DNA of 64,000 nt. It comes from Orthonyx spaldingii (Eukaryota > Chordata > Aves > Passeriformes > Orthonychidae). Both the position numbers and the translations under genes were made by a program. Below the pieces are notes generated by a model. The model saw only the letters and a list, made by a program, of their open reading frames with translations. It had not been told where the DNA came from and ran no database searches. Every line of letters begins with the position of its first letter. Position 1 is the stretch's first letter. This document shows, piece by piece, positions 12,769 through 21,330 of this stretch. Location: NCBI GenBank assembly GCA_013397795.1, contig VZTJ01005904.1, positions 686,797-750,796 on the forward strand, written 5' to 3'.

Positions 12769-13999
12769 CTGAAATAGTCAAAGAGAATACATTTTGTTCA
12801 AGCATTATTAATTACTGATTGTTGAGTTACATTATCAAAATTTGCTTGTACCAATTTAAAAGGTGAGAAAGCTTAAGACTATTAAGGTAGTAAATGTCTT
12901 CTAATGAACAGTATTTCTTCAAGTCTTTTGGGTTTGTGTTTTAAAGTTTTAATATTCCATCTTTTTTTTATTTTCCTTTTACCAATAGGTGGATTGTACC
13001 TTGAAAAAAAAGTGATTGTATTTCAGGGCCTGAATATTTCAAGGAACTCAGGAAAAAGGTAGCTGTTAATCCTGTAGCTTCTATGTACATACAATAAGAA
13101 CCTCCACAAAAAAAAAAACCCTCACATAAATATCTGCATGATCCCAAAAGGGGAGAAGAGACCAAGGCAGATTACAACTACATTAGCTTCTCAACTTTCT
13201 CAACTAGTAACATCAACTTATTAAGGCTACGTGAAAGGGTACATTATATAAAGATATATTTATAGAATAAATACATAATAATAAAGTAAAGTTTAGTACT
13301 TTTTATGTAAGACTTATTTTGCAATAAGGTAAAAAGTGAGGTATTAACTTTATCATGTAAAGGAACAATCCTGGCCAATGTAAGAATTGTCATTATTACA
13401 AAAAATGAGTCTTCTTCAATAAAGACAGAGTCCCAGCACACTTCATTATGAGCCAACATGCAGGAAGACAAGATACCATTTCCCATCTGAAAGAAAATTA
13501 CTTTTAAATCCCACATTTAGTGACCTTTATTAAGTCTCCACTAATGAAACTCTTAACAACAAATACGATGTAGTTGGCGGCCTGTCAAGACATATCATTC
13601 CTTTTTGTTCCTCCTTTTATGCTCAATAATCCATCAGGGATTCTCCTTAGATGATGGCATCTCATTATCTCTTTAAACATGTCAGCATTTAATGTAAATT
13701 TTACTGACTGAGGACAACTTTCAGTAAAATTCCATTACTTGCAAACCTATAGGAAAAAAAGGCACCTGACTAGCTTTCAACTCACTTTCAGTAGTGCAAG
13801 CCAGCATCATTTTGGGAAACCACAGTTTCCAAACTGCCTTAAACCCATTTAAATACTTCCAAAATTCACACAGAAAAGACAGTCTTTTAAATATTAACAG
13901 CAGGTCCTTTAATGTATTAATAATTCATTTAATTACCAATATTAAAACCCATCATGCAGTTATTTTTCTAGCAAATAATACATATCAAAACATTCTTAC
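12769..13999 (-). other. ARMC2: ARMC2 intron 4
   Basis: AT-rich sequence between two coding exons. I see no recognisable repeat or RNA gene. The 13260-13320 part is especially A/T-rich. Confidence 0.75.
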
Positions 14000-14168
14000 T
14001 CTGATCCAGAGGAACTACTTTAGCAGAAAATGAATCTCCAGGAGAAGTTGTTTGAAATAAGCCCTTCCAAGCACTGCTGACTTTTCTAACCTCTGTAGCA
14101 TCAGCAAGAGGTTTTGGAAGGAAAACAGAAGAATCTTCATCTTTTTCAGAAGTGATTAGCATTGGTTT
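14000..14168 (-). CDS. ARMC2: ARMC2 third coding exon (residues 98-153 plus one base)
   Basis: The minus strand encodes 56 codons plus one base between TTTGTCACAG and A|GTAAGA. It starts KPMLITSEKDED and continues with FLPKPLADATEVRKVSSAWKG; the mammalian protein has KPKVPASPTREED and FPKPPVDPAKIRRVSNARAR at the same place. The PKP...A..R.VS pattern is the conserved core. The serine/proline-rich tail after it is poorly conserved, as expected for a disordered linker. The exon enters in phase 0, matching the previous exon, and leaves in phase 1. Confidence 0.9.
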
Positions 14169-16382
14169 CTGTGACAAAGATCAAGAAGACTTTTAAACAA
14201 AAGCACAGATTATTTAATTTTCATATAAGTAAAAATTTAAAAAAAAAAGAAACCCACATAATGTCTAACAAAGGGCTAAGTTCAGAATAGAACAGAAGTT
14301 ACATTGGCTTGCTCATTAAGAAATGTTCATATCCTGAATCTAATTATACTATTCCACCAAACAAACCAGATGTCTATACCATTATCACCACAGAAAGCCA
14401 TTTAAAAGCCAACATTCAGGTGTGCAGAACACAAAAACTAGCTTGAGTAAACCAACTCAAAATTATTTATTACTCATAAATACTCATTTAACTACATCTG
14501 CAGCAAGCCTATTTATCAATGAAAATATCATGCCAATGACTATTGCTAACAATTCTAGACATACATCTATTTGATTTTTGAGCATTAAAATAGTATTTCT
14601 AAAATACTTCAAATATGTTCACATTATGTACTACTTCTTATCACACTGAGACAAATCATGCAGATCCAGAAACATGGAAGCACCTAGTTTTATGTCAGCA
14701 TCTTGCATCTTAGAGGATGTGAAAAAGCCCCTGAATCTCTATTACCAAACACTTTTTGAGCCCTTGCCCTACACAAAAGCACTGACCTCTAAGATCAATA
14801 CCAATTTTCTTACAAAAAAGAATCCACTAGAAAGTCTCCAGCTGATCCTTCATAGCTCTCCAAAGTATTAGCTGAAGAAGCTAACAGGTGACACCGACTC
14901 CTCACAACCACCATGATTAGTAGAAGCTCTTCATTTACAGCGTACTAACTTGTATCCATTGATAAAGCAGAAAAAGCAGGTTTTGCATTGGTCAGTAGTT
15001 CTCTAATTTTTTTTCACTCACACACAAAATTAATGAAAATTTAACACCAGTTCTTAAATCCAAATATAGATATATTTAATCTAAATAGAAGTAGACTCAG
15101 AACTTTTAAACTTGATTCATACAAATGCATTACCTTATCCAAACTACTGAATTATAACATTTCTTGGATATTTCCCCTAATTTCCTAAAGAATGCTTTCC
15201 TAAAGAATTTCCTAGAGGTTACTGTCTGGAAGAAGCAATGTATACAGCAAGCACATTTAATTACTGTAGCATGCTCTGTTATCTCCAGTACTAAACAAAG
15301 GGTCGTGACTTAATTTTATATTTGAAGACCAAATATAAAAAAACTGTGAAAGAGCAGATACACTTATAAATTGAAAACAATTCACAGTTTTTGCAGAGGG
15401 AGAAAAGAGGTTCTTAAAGGATCTCTATCTGTTTTGAAATAAACTACAATCATGACATTTTATAGAAATGTAAGCCAAACAGAAAGCAATCACCTAGTTA
15501 CCTTCAAGTTACTGATCACAGAACCACAAAATAGATGAGGCTGGAAGGGACCTCTGGAGGTCCAAGCTCCATGTTCAGCTACAGTCACCTACACTCAGTT
15601 GCCCAGGACCATGCCCAAGAAGCTTTTGAAGATCTCTGCGCAATCTGTGCCAAGGCCTTGTTACTGTCACAGCCAGGAAACTGTTTCCTGAGGTTGAGAA
15701 GAAACCTCCTGTATCCCAGTTTGTGCTCATTGCCTCTGGTCCAGTCACTGAAAGAGGCTGGCCCCATCCTCTGGGAACATGCCTTTCAGGTTATTTACAT
15801 CCATGGGTAAAATCCTTCCTGGTTTTCTCCAGGTTGAACATTCTCATTTCTCTCTGTCCCTTCATCACCTTTGTGGCCGTTCATCAGATTCTCTCCAGTA
15901 GCTCCATGTCTTTCTTATACTGTGCAGTCCAGAACTGGATACAACACTCCAGGTGTGACCTTATCAGTGTTGAGTAGAGGGGAAGGATCATTTCCCTCAA
16001 CCTGCTGGCAATGCCCCTCCTAATGCAGCCCCAGATACCATCAGCCACTTTCTTAACAGCAAGGACACGTTGTTGGCTTATGTTCATGCTCATGAACTTC
16101 ATCTATTGCAGTAAACTTACATGAGAAAGCTGACTCCGGTATCCATCCTCTGATTCTTGTTAATATCACTTTGCATCATAAAGCAATACAGCAATAGTTA
16201 AGTAGGTTAAATTATTTTCAGGTTTCTTTTGGGGAAAAGAATAACAGAAGTGACTTTATAAGTCTCAGACTAATGTTACAACAAGCCTCCATTTTTCCCC
16301 AATGTCTTTAAACCATTTCCTAATACTATCGAGACACATATTTTTATATCAGTATTGCATGAGTTATTTCCAGAGTACTTAC
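14169..16382 (-). other. ARMC2: ARMC2 intron 3
   Basis: Intronic AT-rich DNA. Its only recognisable content is the CR1 element at 15518-16102, listed separately. Confidence 0.85.
15518..16102 (-). mobile_element. CR1 LINE, 5'-truncated, antisense
   Basis: It begins with the complement of a CR1 3' end (ATCACAGAACCACAAAATAG, then GGCTGGAAGGGACCTCTGG) and continues 585 bases. The minus-strand translation at its inner end retains CIRRGIASRLREMILPLYST and the H-L-E-C-C-I-Q-F-W segment, i.e. the C-terminal part of the CR1 reverse transcriptase ORF. It lies within ARMC2 intron 3, in the same sense as the gene. It is not an active element: only the 3' end remains and the frame is broken. Confidence 0.92.
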
Positions 16383-16455
16383 ATGACCCAGTGGGCTCAG
16401 ACGAACACCAGAAAGTGGTCTTGATTCAGCCAAATCAAAACTGGATGCATGAAGA
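16383..16455 (-). CDS. ARMC2: ARMC2 second coding exon (residues 73-97)
   Basis: This short 73-base exon is too small to stand out as an open frame. On the minus strand it reads LHASSF...SRPLSGVRLSPLGH, which matches the family segment LHASSF...SRPISGTRLSPLEL almost residue for residue. It starts after an AG (16457-16456), supplies the last base of a serine codon begun in the previous exon, and ends in phase 0 before GTAAGTA (16382 downwards), a strong donor. The SRP.SG.RLSP motif is one of the most conserved parts of the otherwise disordered N-terminal region. Human and bird exon content agree here, including the split serine codon. Confidence 0.92.
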
Positions 16456-17072
16456 CTAACAAAGAAATGAAACACAGTTAGAATAAAGCAGACCCAGTGT
16501 TTTGTGATTAGTTGTTTTTTTTTAATTGCAGGCTTCTTCCCTTTGCCAGTGACTATGGGGAAAGGGAAAAAAGGAAAAGTGACAAGAGCACTTCACGCTA
16601 ACAAAATTCCACCTAGAAATAATTTTGAGGTAGTATAAACTTTGTTTGAAAATAAGCATTTCAAACTTTAGGACCTAAAATTTTACTTTTAAAAGACCTC
16701 AGAAGGCTCTGAAAAAAGATCTAACATATAGGTTATAGGAAACAAGCAAGCTTTCACATGTTCTAGGAAAAAAGCTGAAGACTATCTCAATTAAAAGCAT
16801 TCAATTGTCTCAAGAAAAGGTAAGTAACAGACTCTTTTCTTATACTATTATCCACATAGAAAACTAATGTAATGACTGCCTCTGGTAGCTCTAATCCACA
16901 GGAACTTCCTGGACATGTAGATTAACACCAACAGTAAGGATCATTAGAAGAAGGCAAAGGATGTGATTAGGAATACAGATTAACACAGGGAAAATAATCA
17001 CCGGAAGCATAATTACAGAATCAAATCTCTTGCTGCTAAAGCATATTTGAAACAATCTTAAAGCCACAGTAC
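16456..17072 (-). other. ARMC2: ARMC2 intron 2
   Basis: A short intron of 617 bases with consensus GT and AG ends on the minus strand. No repeat was recognised. Confidence 0.88.
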
Positions 17073-17290
17073 CTAAAATCTGAAGCTGGTCGATTTTGAG
17101 TACATCGTGAATATCGAGACCCAAAAAGTTTCCTTTGTTCATCTGTAGGTGTGACTGGTCTTTGAGTTCTTACTGTTCGTAGAGCATCTCTGGCTTCATT
17201 TACAATCTCAGAACTGGTCTTAGGCCTTGCCAGTGACAGCCAATAGAATGGTTCAGGTTTTCTTCTATTTTCAATCTTCGAAGCTTGCAT
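17073..17290 (-). CDS. ARMC2: ARMC2 first coding exon (residues 1-72 plus two bases)
   Basis: The minus strand from the ATG at 17290 encodes 72 codons plus two bases, ending at a GT donor (17072-17071). The motif RTVRTQRPVTPTDEQRKLFG, at about residues 38-57, is nearly identical to the N-terminal conserved block of vertebrate ARMC2, and the flanking EPFY and NRPAS segments also align. The human first exon encodes the same number of residues. I chose this ATG because it aligns with the family start and because joining exon 1 puts an in-frame TGA upstream of it. The exon probably begins at 17320 (after TTTTCCAG), giving 30 bases of leader; an alternative acceptor would start it at 17294. The segment is predicted disordered and basic, with no armadillo repeat. 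The last codon is split AG|T and completed by the exon at 16455. Confidence 0.93.
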
Positions 17291-17320
17291 TCCTCTGCAA
17301 AGTACTTCACAGGAAGAACA
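17291..17320 (-). other. ARMC2: ARMC2 exon 2, 5' untranslated part
   Basis: Thirty bases lie between a pyrimidine-rich acceptor (TTTTCCAG) and the ARMC2 start codon. A second AG at 17295-17296 could serve as acceptor instead and would leave only four bases of leader. Either choice places a stop codon in frame just upstream of the ATG. Confidence 0.6.
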
Positions 17321-18785
17321 CTGGAAAACATATGTGAAAGGCACAAAGTATTATGCTAGTTTTAGTTTACAAACGATTAATTCACCACTGGTTATGCTAC
17401 CACAATAGCATTAAAAAGGGTAACTAAATCCCAGACAGTGCTGAAATAGCGGGCAGTAAGGTACATTGATATTGCATTTCCTCTCTGTTCCTCAGTTCTG
17501 TAGGTAAATACTCAAGAACAGAAGCATCTGACATGGAGGACCTACCATCAGTTTTTTTACTGGGAGTTAAAATACATCACTGTGCTTCATGGGCCAAGTG
17601 TGGTCCTCTACAATTCCATAGAAAATCTGTTTCTTGACACCCAATTACTTAGGAAACATCATAGCCAAAACAGGAATTCAATAATATGCTGTAAAGAGAC
17701 AGGTTTTTTCCAACTTAGGAAAAACCCAATAGATATTATCGACCTTACCAAGGGCAGCTTCCTAATATGTCAGAGGCATCATTACCAGTAACTGAAGCAT
17801 AGCTATCTGCAACTGATCAGCAGAGACAAGGAAGAACAAGCAATCAATTTTTTTCCTCTGAAAGAAACGACTCCCCAACCCACCCCCAAGTTCTTGCAAA
17901 GAAAGGTAACACTCATACAAGTTATCAACCCAAACTTCCAATCAGCATTCTGTCCTTCAGTTTCTGGGAAATGTAGCGGGCAGTGACTTGCTCCATCACT
18001 CCCTGGGCCCCGTACAACACATCACTATCATAGTGCAGCTCTCTGTAGATATCATGCGTGTCATTTTACAGCAAACTCATCATGAGTCTTACACCATCCA
18101 AAATTCCTCTTCTGCTTTTCAAACTTACCTAAAAAGAAAAATATGTTTCTGCACTGTGACTCAGACCATCTGGTAACTTCTATTCTCTCACACAGTTTAT
18201 GACAATGATCTGACAGTAGATCAGACACCATCAACTTGGTTATTTCTAAACTATAGAGTAAAAAAAAATCTTATATCCTTAGTTTCTTAGTTCAACTCTT
18301 GCTGTTCTGCAGTTTTACTTTTCCAACTGCTTCTTCGTTCTTTGAGAGCCCGCACATTCTGACACAGTGTCTTTCACTGTTGCACACCCAACCCCTTCAG
18401 AACTACCCAACATAAAATTGGATGCTAAGGAACAGTGCACCAACCTCTTTCACTAAAAGATGCGTAACTAAAAAAAAAGAGGAACAGAGCAGGTGCCTGA
18501 GACTATCAGTGTTTTTAATATTTCCGACTACCATTAATATATTACCTATCTTCACTGTGACTGATTTTTGTTTTCTATGCCCCTTACTCTTCTATTACAA
18601 TGTGATTAAAAAAAGGTAAGGAGTTCCACTGCAGCTGTCTGTTTAGAGAAATTATACAGCCAGTCCTCCTTAAAAATGTAAGGCAGACTATCATTCCCTA
18701 TTCCCCCAGCTACTGGGAGCCAGAATTTTGATGTAAAGTGGAAGGTCTGCGTAAGCCTTATGTCTGATAAAGTTTGGAATGGTCC

Positions 18786-18862
18786 TATGCAGGGCCGGGA
18801 GCTGGACTTCATGATCCTTGTGAGTCCCTTCCAACTCAGCATATTCTATGATTCTGTAGTTT
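18786..18862 (+). mobile_element. CR1 3' tail in ARMC2 intron 1
   Basis: The segment reads GGGAGCTGGACTTCATGATC, then GTGAGTCCCTTCCAACTCAG and ATTCTATGATTCTG, the standard sense CR1 3' end. It is antisense to ARMC2. Confidence 0.88.
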
Positions 18863-19471
18863 TGCTCCCCACTCCCAGAAGGAAATAGATAGAGGGAGTG
18901 TTGCAGTGTCAATGGGGACAGCACAACTGACAAACACAGATCTTGTCCCTCACTACTGTCACCATTTCCCAAGTAGCCTTTAACTTGCACAACGGAAGAG
19001 CTCCTCTCTGACTCTCTGCTGGAAGGTAGAAGAGTATCGCAACAGTGTCTGAAAAGTCGTACTTGGGCTCTTCTCTTTATTCCCCAGTTGTTTACTTCAG
19101 AAGTCTGGTCTTTGCTGTACAGGAAGATTTTAAAGCAGTAGATAGCAGTACAGGATCCACACACTAGTCCCAGCAATGTCCAGAAGCAAGACAGCTGTAC
19201 CCTCACAGTTCTTAGTTCAGTCAAGATGAAAGAAGCATGGCTGAGAAGCATGGCACCACACTGGCTCTGCCATCCTCTTTCCCATTTCAAGACTGGTGTC
19301 ATTTAATTGCTAGGGTGCAGAGCAGGTATACTTGCAATCACTAAGTACAGTGAAGAGAAGCCCTGTATTCAAGCTGTGATCACTCTGCTGACATCCGAAT
19401 CCATGTTCTGTCTCCCCTAGCAAATCTCTAGAACAGTTAGCACATAGGTACAGGCACAGTAAGAAGTCCAG

Positions 19472-19792
19472 AATCAAGGCTGGAACAGACCTTTAAGATC
19501 ATCAAGTCCAACGACCAACCCCGCACTGCCCCTGTAACCCCTAAACCAAATCAACCAGTGCCAGAGGCAGACACCTCCTAAACACATCCAAGCTTGGTGA
19601 CTCCATCACCTTCCTGGCCAACCTATTCCAGTGGATGGCCATCCTTACAGTGAATTTTTTTTTTTCTAATATCTAATCTGAATCTCTCCTGTCTCAGCTT
19701 AAGGCCGTTTCCTCTTGTCCTTTCACTGAAGGCACGGTAGAAGGGATGGGCCCCCACCTCACTACGACCTCCTTTCAGGAATATGCAAATAA
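19472..19792 (-). mobile_element. CR1 LINE, 5'-truncated, next to ARMC2 exon 1
   Basis: It runs from the complemented CR1 3' end (GAATCAAGGCTGGAACAGAC) through GTGACTCCATCACCTTCCTG and TTTCCTCTTGTCCTTTCACT to about 19792. Its inner end is about 40 bases from the exon 1 splice donor. Confidence 0.9.
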
Positions 19793-19832
19793 TAGCTATT
19801 ATTAGACGTAATTCTGAACACCGGTAACTTAC

Positions 19833-20008
19833 CAATCACAACTGATACACTTTCACGCCGGTGAAATTTCGACGCAGAGGAAAGGCTATCAAACAGAAAC
19901 AAGACCAAAGTTATGAGAGTGGAGTCCACAATCCGCAGCGGAGTAAGGTTTCCAACGCAGCCGTGGGACAACACGCCCAAGAGGAACTCCCCAAATAAGC
20001 AGCACCTG
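19833..20008 (-). other. ARMC2: ARMC2 exon 1, non-coding, 5' end lost in the gap
   Basis: A consensus donor (TTG|GTAAGTT, exon end at 19833) lies on the minus strand at the edge of a CpG-rich region, upstream of the ARMC2 start-codon exon. Joined to that exon, it places TGA in frame six bases before the junction, so exon 1 would be untranslated. The upstream limit is unknown because N bases begin at 20009. The transcription start may be inside the gap. Confidence 0.6.
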
Positions 20009-20600
20009 NNNNNNNNNNNNNNNNNNNNNNNNNNNNNNNNNNNNNNNNNNNNNNNNNNNNNNNNNNNNNNNNNNNNNNNNNNNNNNNNNNNNNNNNNNNN
20101 NNNNNNNNNNNNNNNNNNNNNNNNNNNNNNNNNNNNNNNNNNNNNNNNNNNNNNNNNNNNNNNNNNNNNNNNNNNNNNNNNNNNNNNNNNNNNNNNNNNN
20201 NNNNNNNNNNNNNNNNNNNNNNNNNNNNNNNNNNNNNNNNNNNNNNNNNNNNNNNNNNNNNNNNNNNNNNNNNNNNNNNNNNNNNNNNNNNNNNNNNNNN
20301 NNNNNNNNNNNNNNNNNNNNNNNNNNNNNNNNAGCCGCCGCGCCCGCGGGGCCCACCGGGGACCCCCAGGCGCACGCGCGAGCACCTGCGGGCGCCTGCG
20401 CGGCGCCGCCGCTGCCCGGCCGGTACGGCGTCCCCAAAATGCCAGGGATGGAGGGATGGCGTCCCCAAAGCCCACGGGCAGTGCCAGTGCAGGCTCCTGC
20501 CGCGGCGTTGGCCCGCAGGACGGTGGGTTGCTAGCGGAGGACTCTCCCCTGTGGCCAGTCCGGGCCCACGTTTAAGCAGGCCGTGGTGGAGACTGGCACA
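19850..20600. promoter_or_regulatory. CpG island at the 5' end of ARMC2
   Basis: GC and CpG density rise sharply on both sides of the N gap. The right flank (20333-20480) is the densest. GCGCACGCGC at 20370-20379 is a near-perfect NRF1 site, and GCGCCTGCGC follows shortly after. On the left flank 19948-19961 resembles an imperfect RFX X-box on the minus strand, which would suit a ciliary gene. The island sits exactly where the ARMC2 first exon should start. A divergent plus-strand non-coding transcript is possible, as at the mammalian locus, but no exon for it is evident. Confidence 0.75.
20009..20332. other. Assembly gap (324 N) in the ARMC2 promoter island
   Basis: A run of N of 324 bases. 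The length may be an estimate. Open frames spanning it are artefacts of translating N. Confidence 0.99.
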
Positions 20601-20774
20601 AGCCCAGAGCACAGCTGGCAAGAGTTGCTCGGCGTGACCTGCTGTTGCTGCTAGCTTAGGGACGCTAAACACAGACACGGGGCTCAGTTTAGACAGGAGA
20701 CTTTTTTTTATTCTGTGCATGGCACAAGGTGAAAGTTTTACACAAATCAGTCACTCAGATTCTCAGAAATTTGC
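20601..20774. other. Shoulder of CpG island 1
   Basis: Transition from CpG-rich to AT-rich sequence with a T-run at 20701-20709. No gene or repeat is recognised. Confidence 0.5.
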
Positions 20775-20948
20775 AGAGTCACAGAATGCATTAGCTTGGA
20801 AAAGGCCTCTGAGACTGTCGACTCCAACCTGTGACTGAACACCATGTCAACTAGACCATGGCACTAAGTGCCACATCCAGTCTTTCCTTACATACCTCCC
20901 AAGGACAGTGACTCCACCACCTCCATGGGCAATCCATTTCAATTACAC
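20775..20948 (-). mobile_element. CR1 LINE 3' fragment, antisense
   Basis: It begins with AGTCACAGAATGCATTAGC and GGAAAAGGCCTCTGAGACTG and passes through GACTCCACCACCTCCATGGG, a standard antisense CR1 landmark. About 175 bases remain. Confidence 0.85.
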
Positions 20949-20999
20949 TATATATACATTTTAGCAAGCAAAGAAATCACAGTTCATTGGTGAGTTCTA

Positions 21000-21330
21000 T
21001 TAATTAGTATTTTACCTTCTATTGGTTTAATGATTCTCTTGCTTCTCATGCTCAATCTTTCTCTTCTTTTGAGTCAGTGGGTTTCTTGAGTTGGTGGTCA
21101 GTGGTGGTTGAGTCTCCACATTGGCTAGAATCAAGAGGCTGTGAACTGACACTGATTCCTTGCATTATAAAGGGCACGGGACCTGTCGCCAGACAGGGGA
21201 CAAGAGACACAGCAAGTGACAATAGACAGGTGACACAGCAGGAGCTGACGACTCGCAGGATGAGCCCAGACTATTCGATAAAAGCCCAGGTGATCCTTTG
21301 TTCAGGGTCACTCCTTTAAAGCTCTGATGT
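21000..21330 (+). mobile_element. Possible LTR-like region with CCAAT and TATA boxes
   Basis: The plus strand has an inverted CCAAT box (ATTGG, about 21119), TATAAAG about 45 bases later (about 21165), GATAAAAGCCCAGGTGATCC further on, and TTTGTTCAGGGTCACTCC. This order and spacing resemble the U3-R-U5 layout of avian ERV LTRs. I see no terminal repeats, primer-binding site or target duplication, so this is tentative. It could instead be ordinary intergenic DNA or a promoter for a non-coding RNA. Confidence 0.3.

Larger units (their letters stand above)
17321..19832 (-). other. ARMC2: ARMC2 intron 1
   Basis: It separates untranslated exon 1 from the start-codon exon. It contains a sense CR1 3' end (18786-18862) and an antisense CR1 (19472-19792) that stops about 40 bases from the exon 1 donor. 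A 203-codon minus-strand frame at 18691-19302 runs into the CR1 tail and is not considered a gene. Confidence 0.65.
1..20008 (-). other. ARMC2: ARMC2 gene, 5' portion (gene extent within the window)
   Basis: Four coding exons and a probable 5' untranslated exon lie in order on the minus strand, and their joined translation follows vertebrate ARMC2 from its first residue to about residue 230. The reading frame carries across every junction. Introns in transcript order are about 2.5 kb, 0.6 kb, 2.2 kb, 1.2 kb and then more than 12.5 kb. The family protein is about 870 residues, so roughly 630 residues, including all armadillo repeats, are encoded beyond the left edge. ARMC2 is a cytoplasmic/axonemal protein needed to assemble the flagellar axoneme; loss in mammals gives short malformed sperm flagella, and the algal orthologue helps intraflagellar transport carry radial spokes. 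Function is from family knowledge; exon structure is read from the sequence. The left limit is simply the window edge. Confidence 0.9.

Noticed and set aside
19762..20720. Frames of 180-270 codons on both strands
   Set aside because: They run through 324 N bases, which translate as unknown residues without stops.
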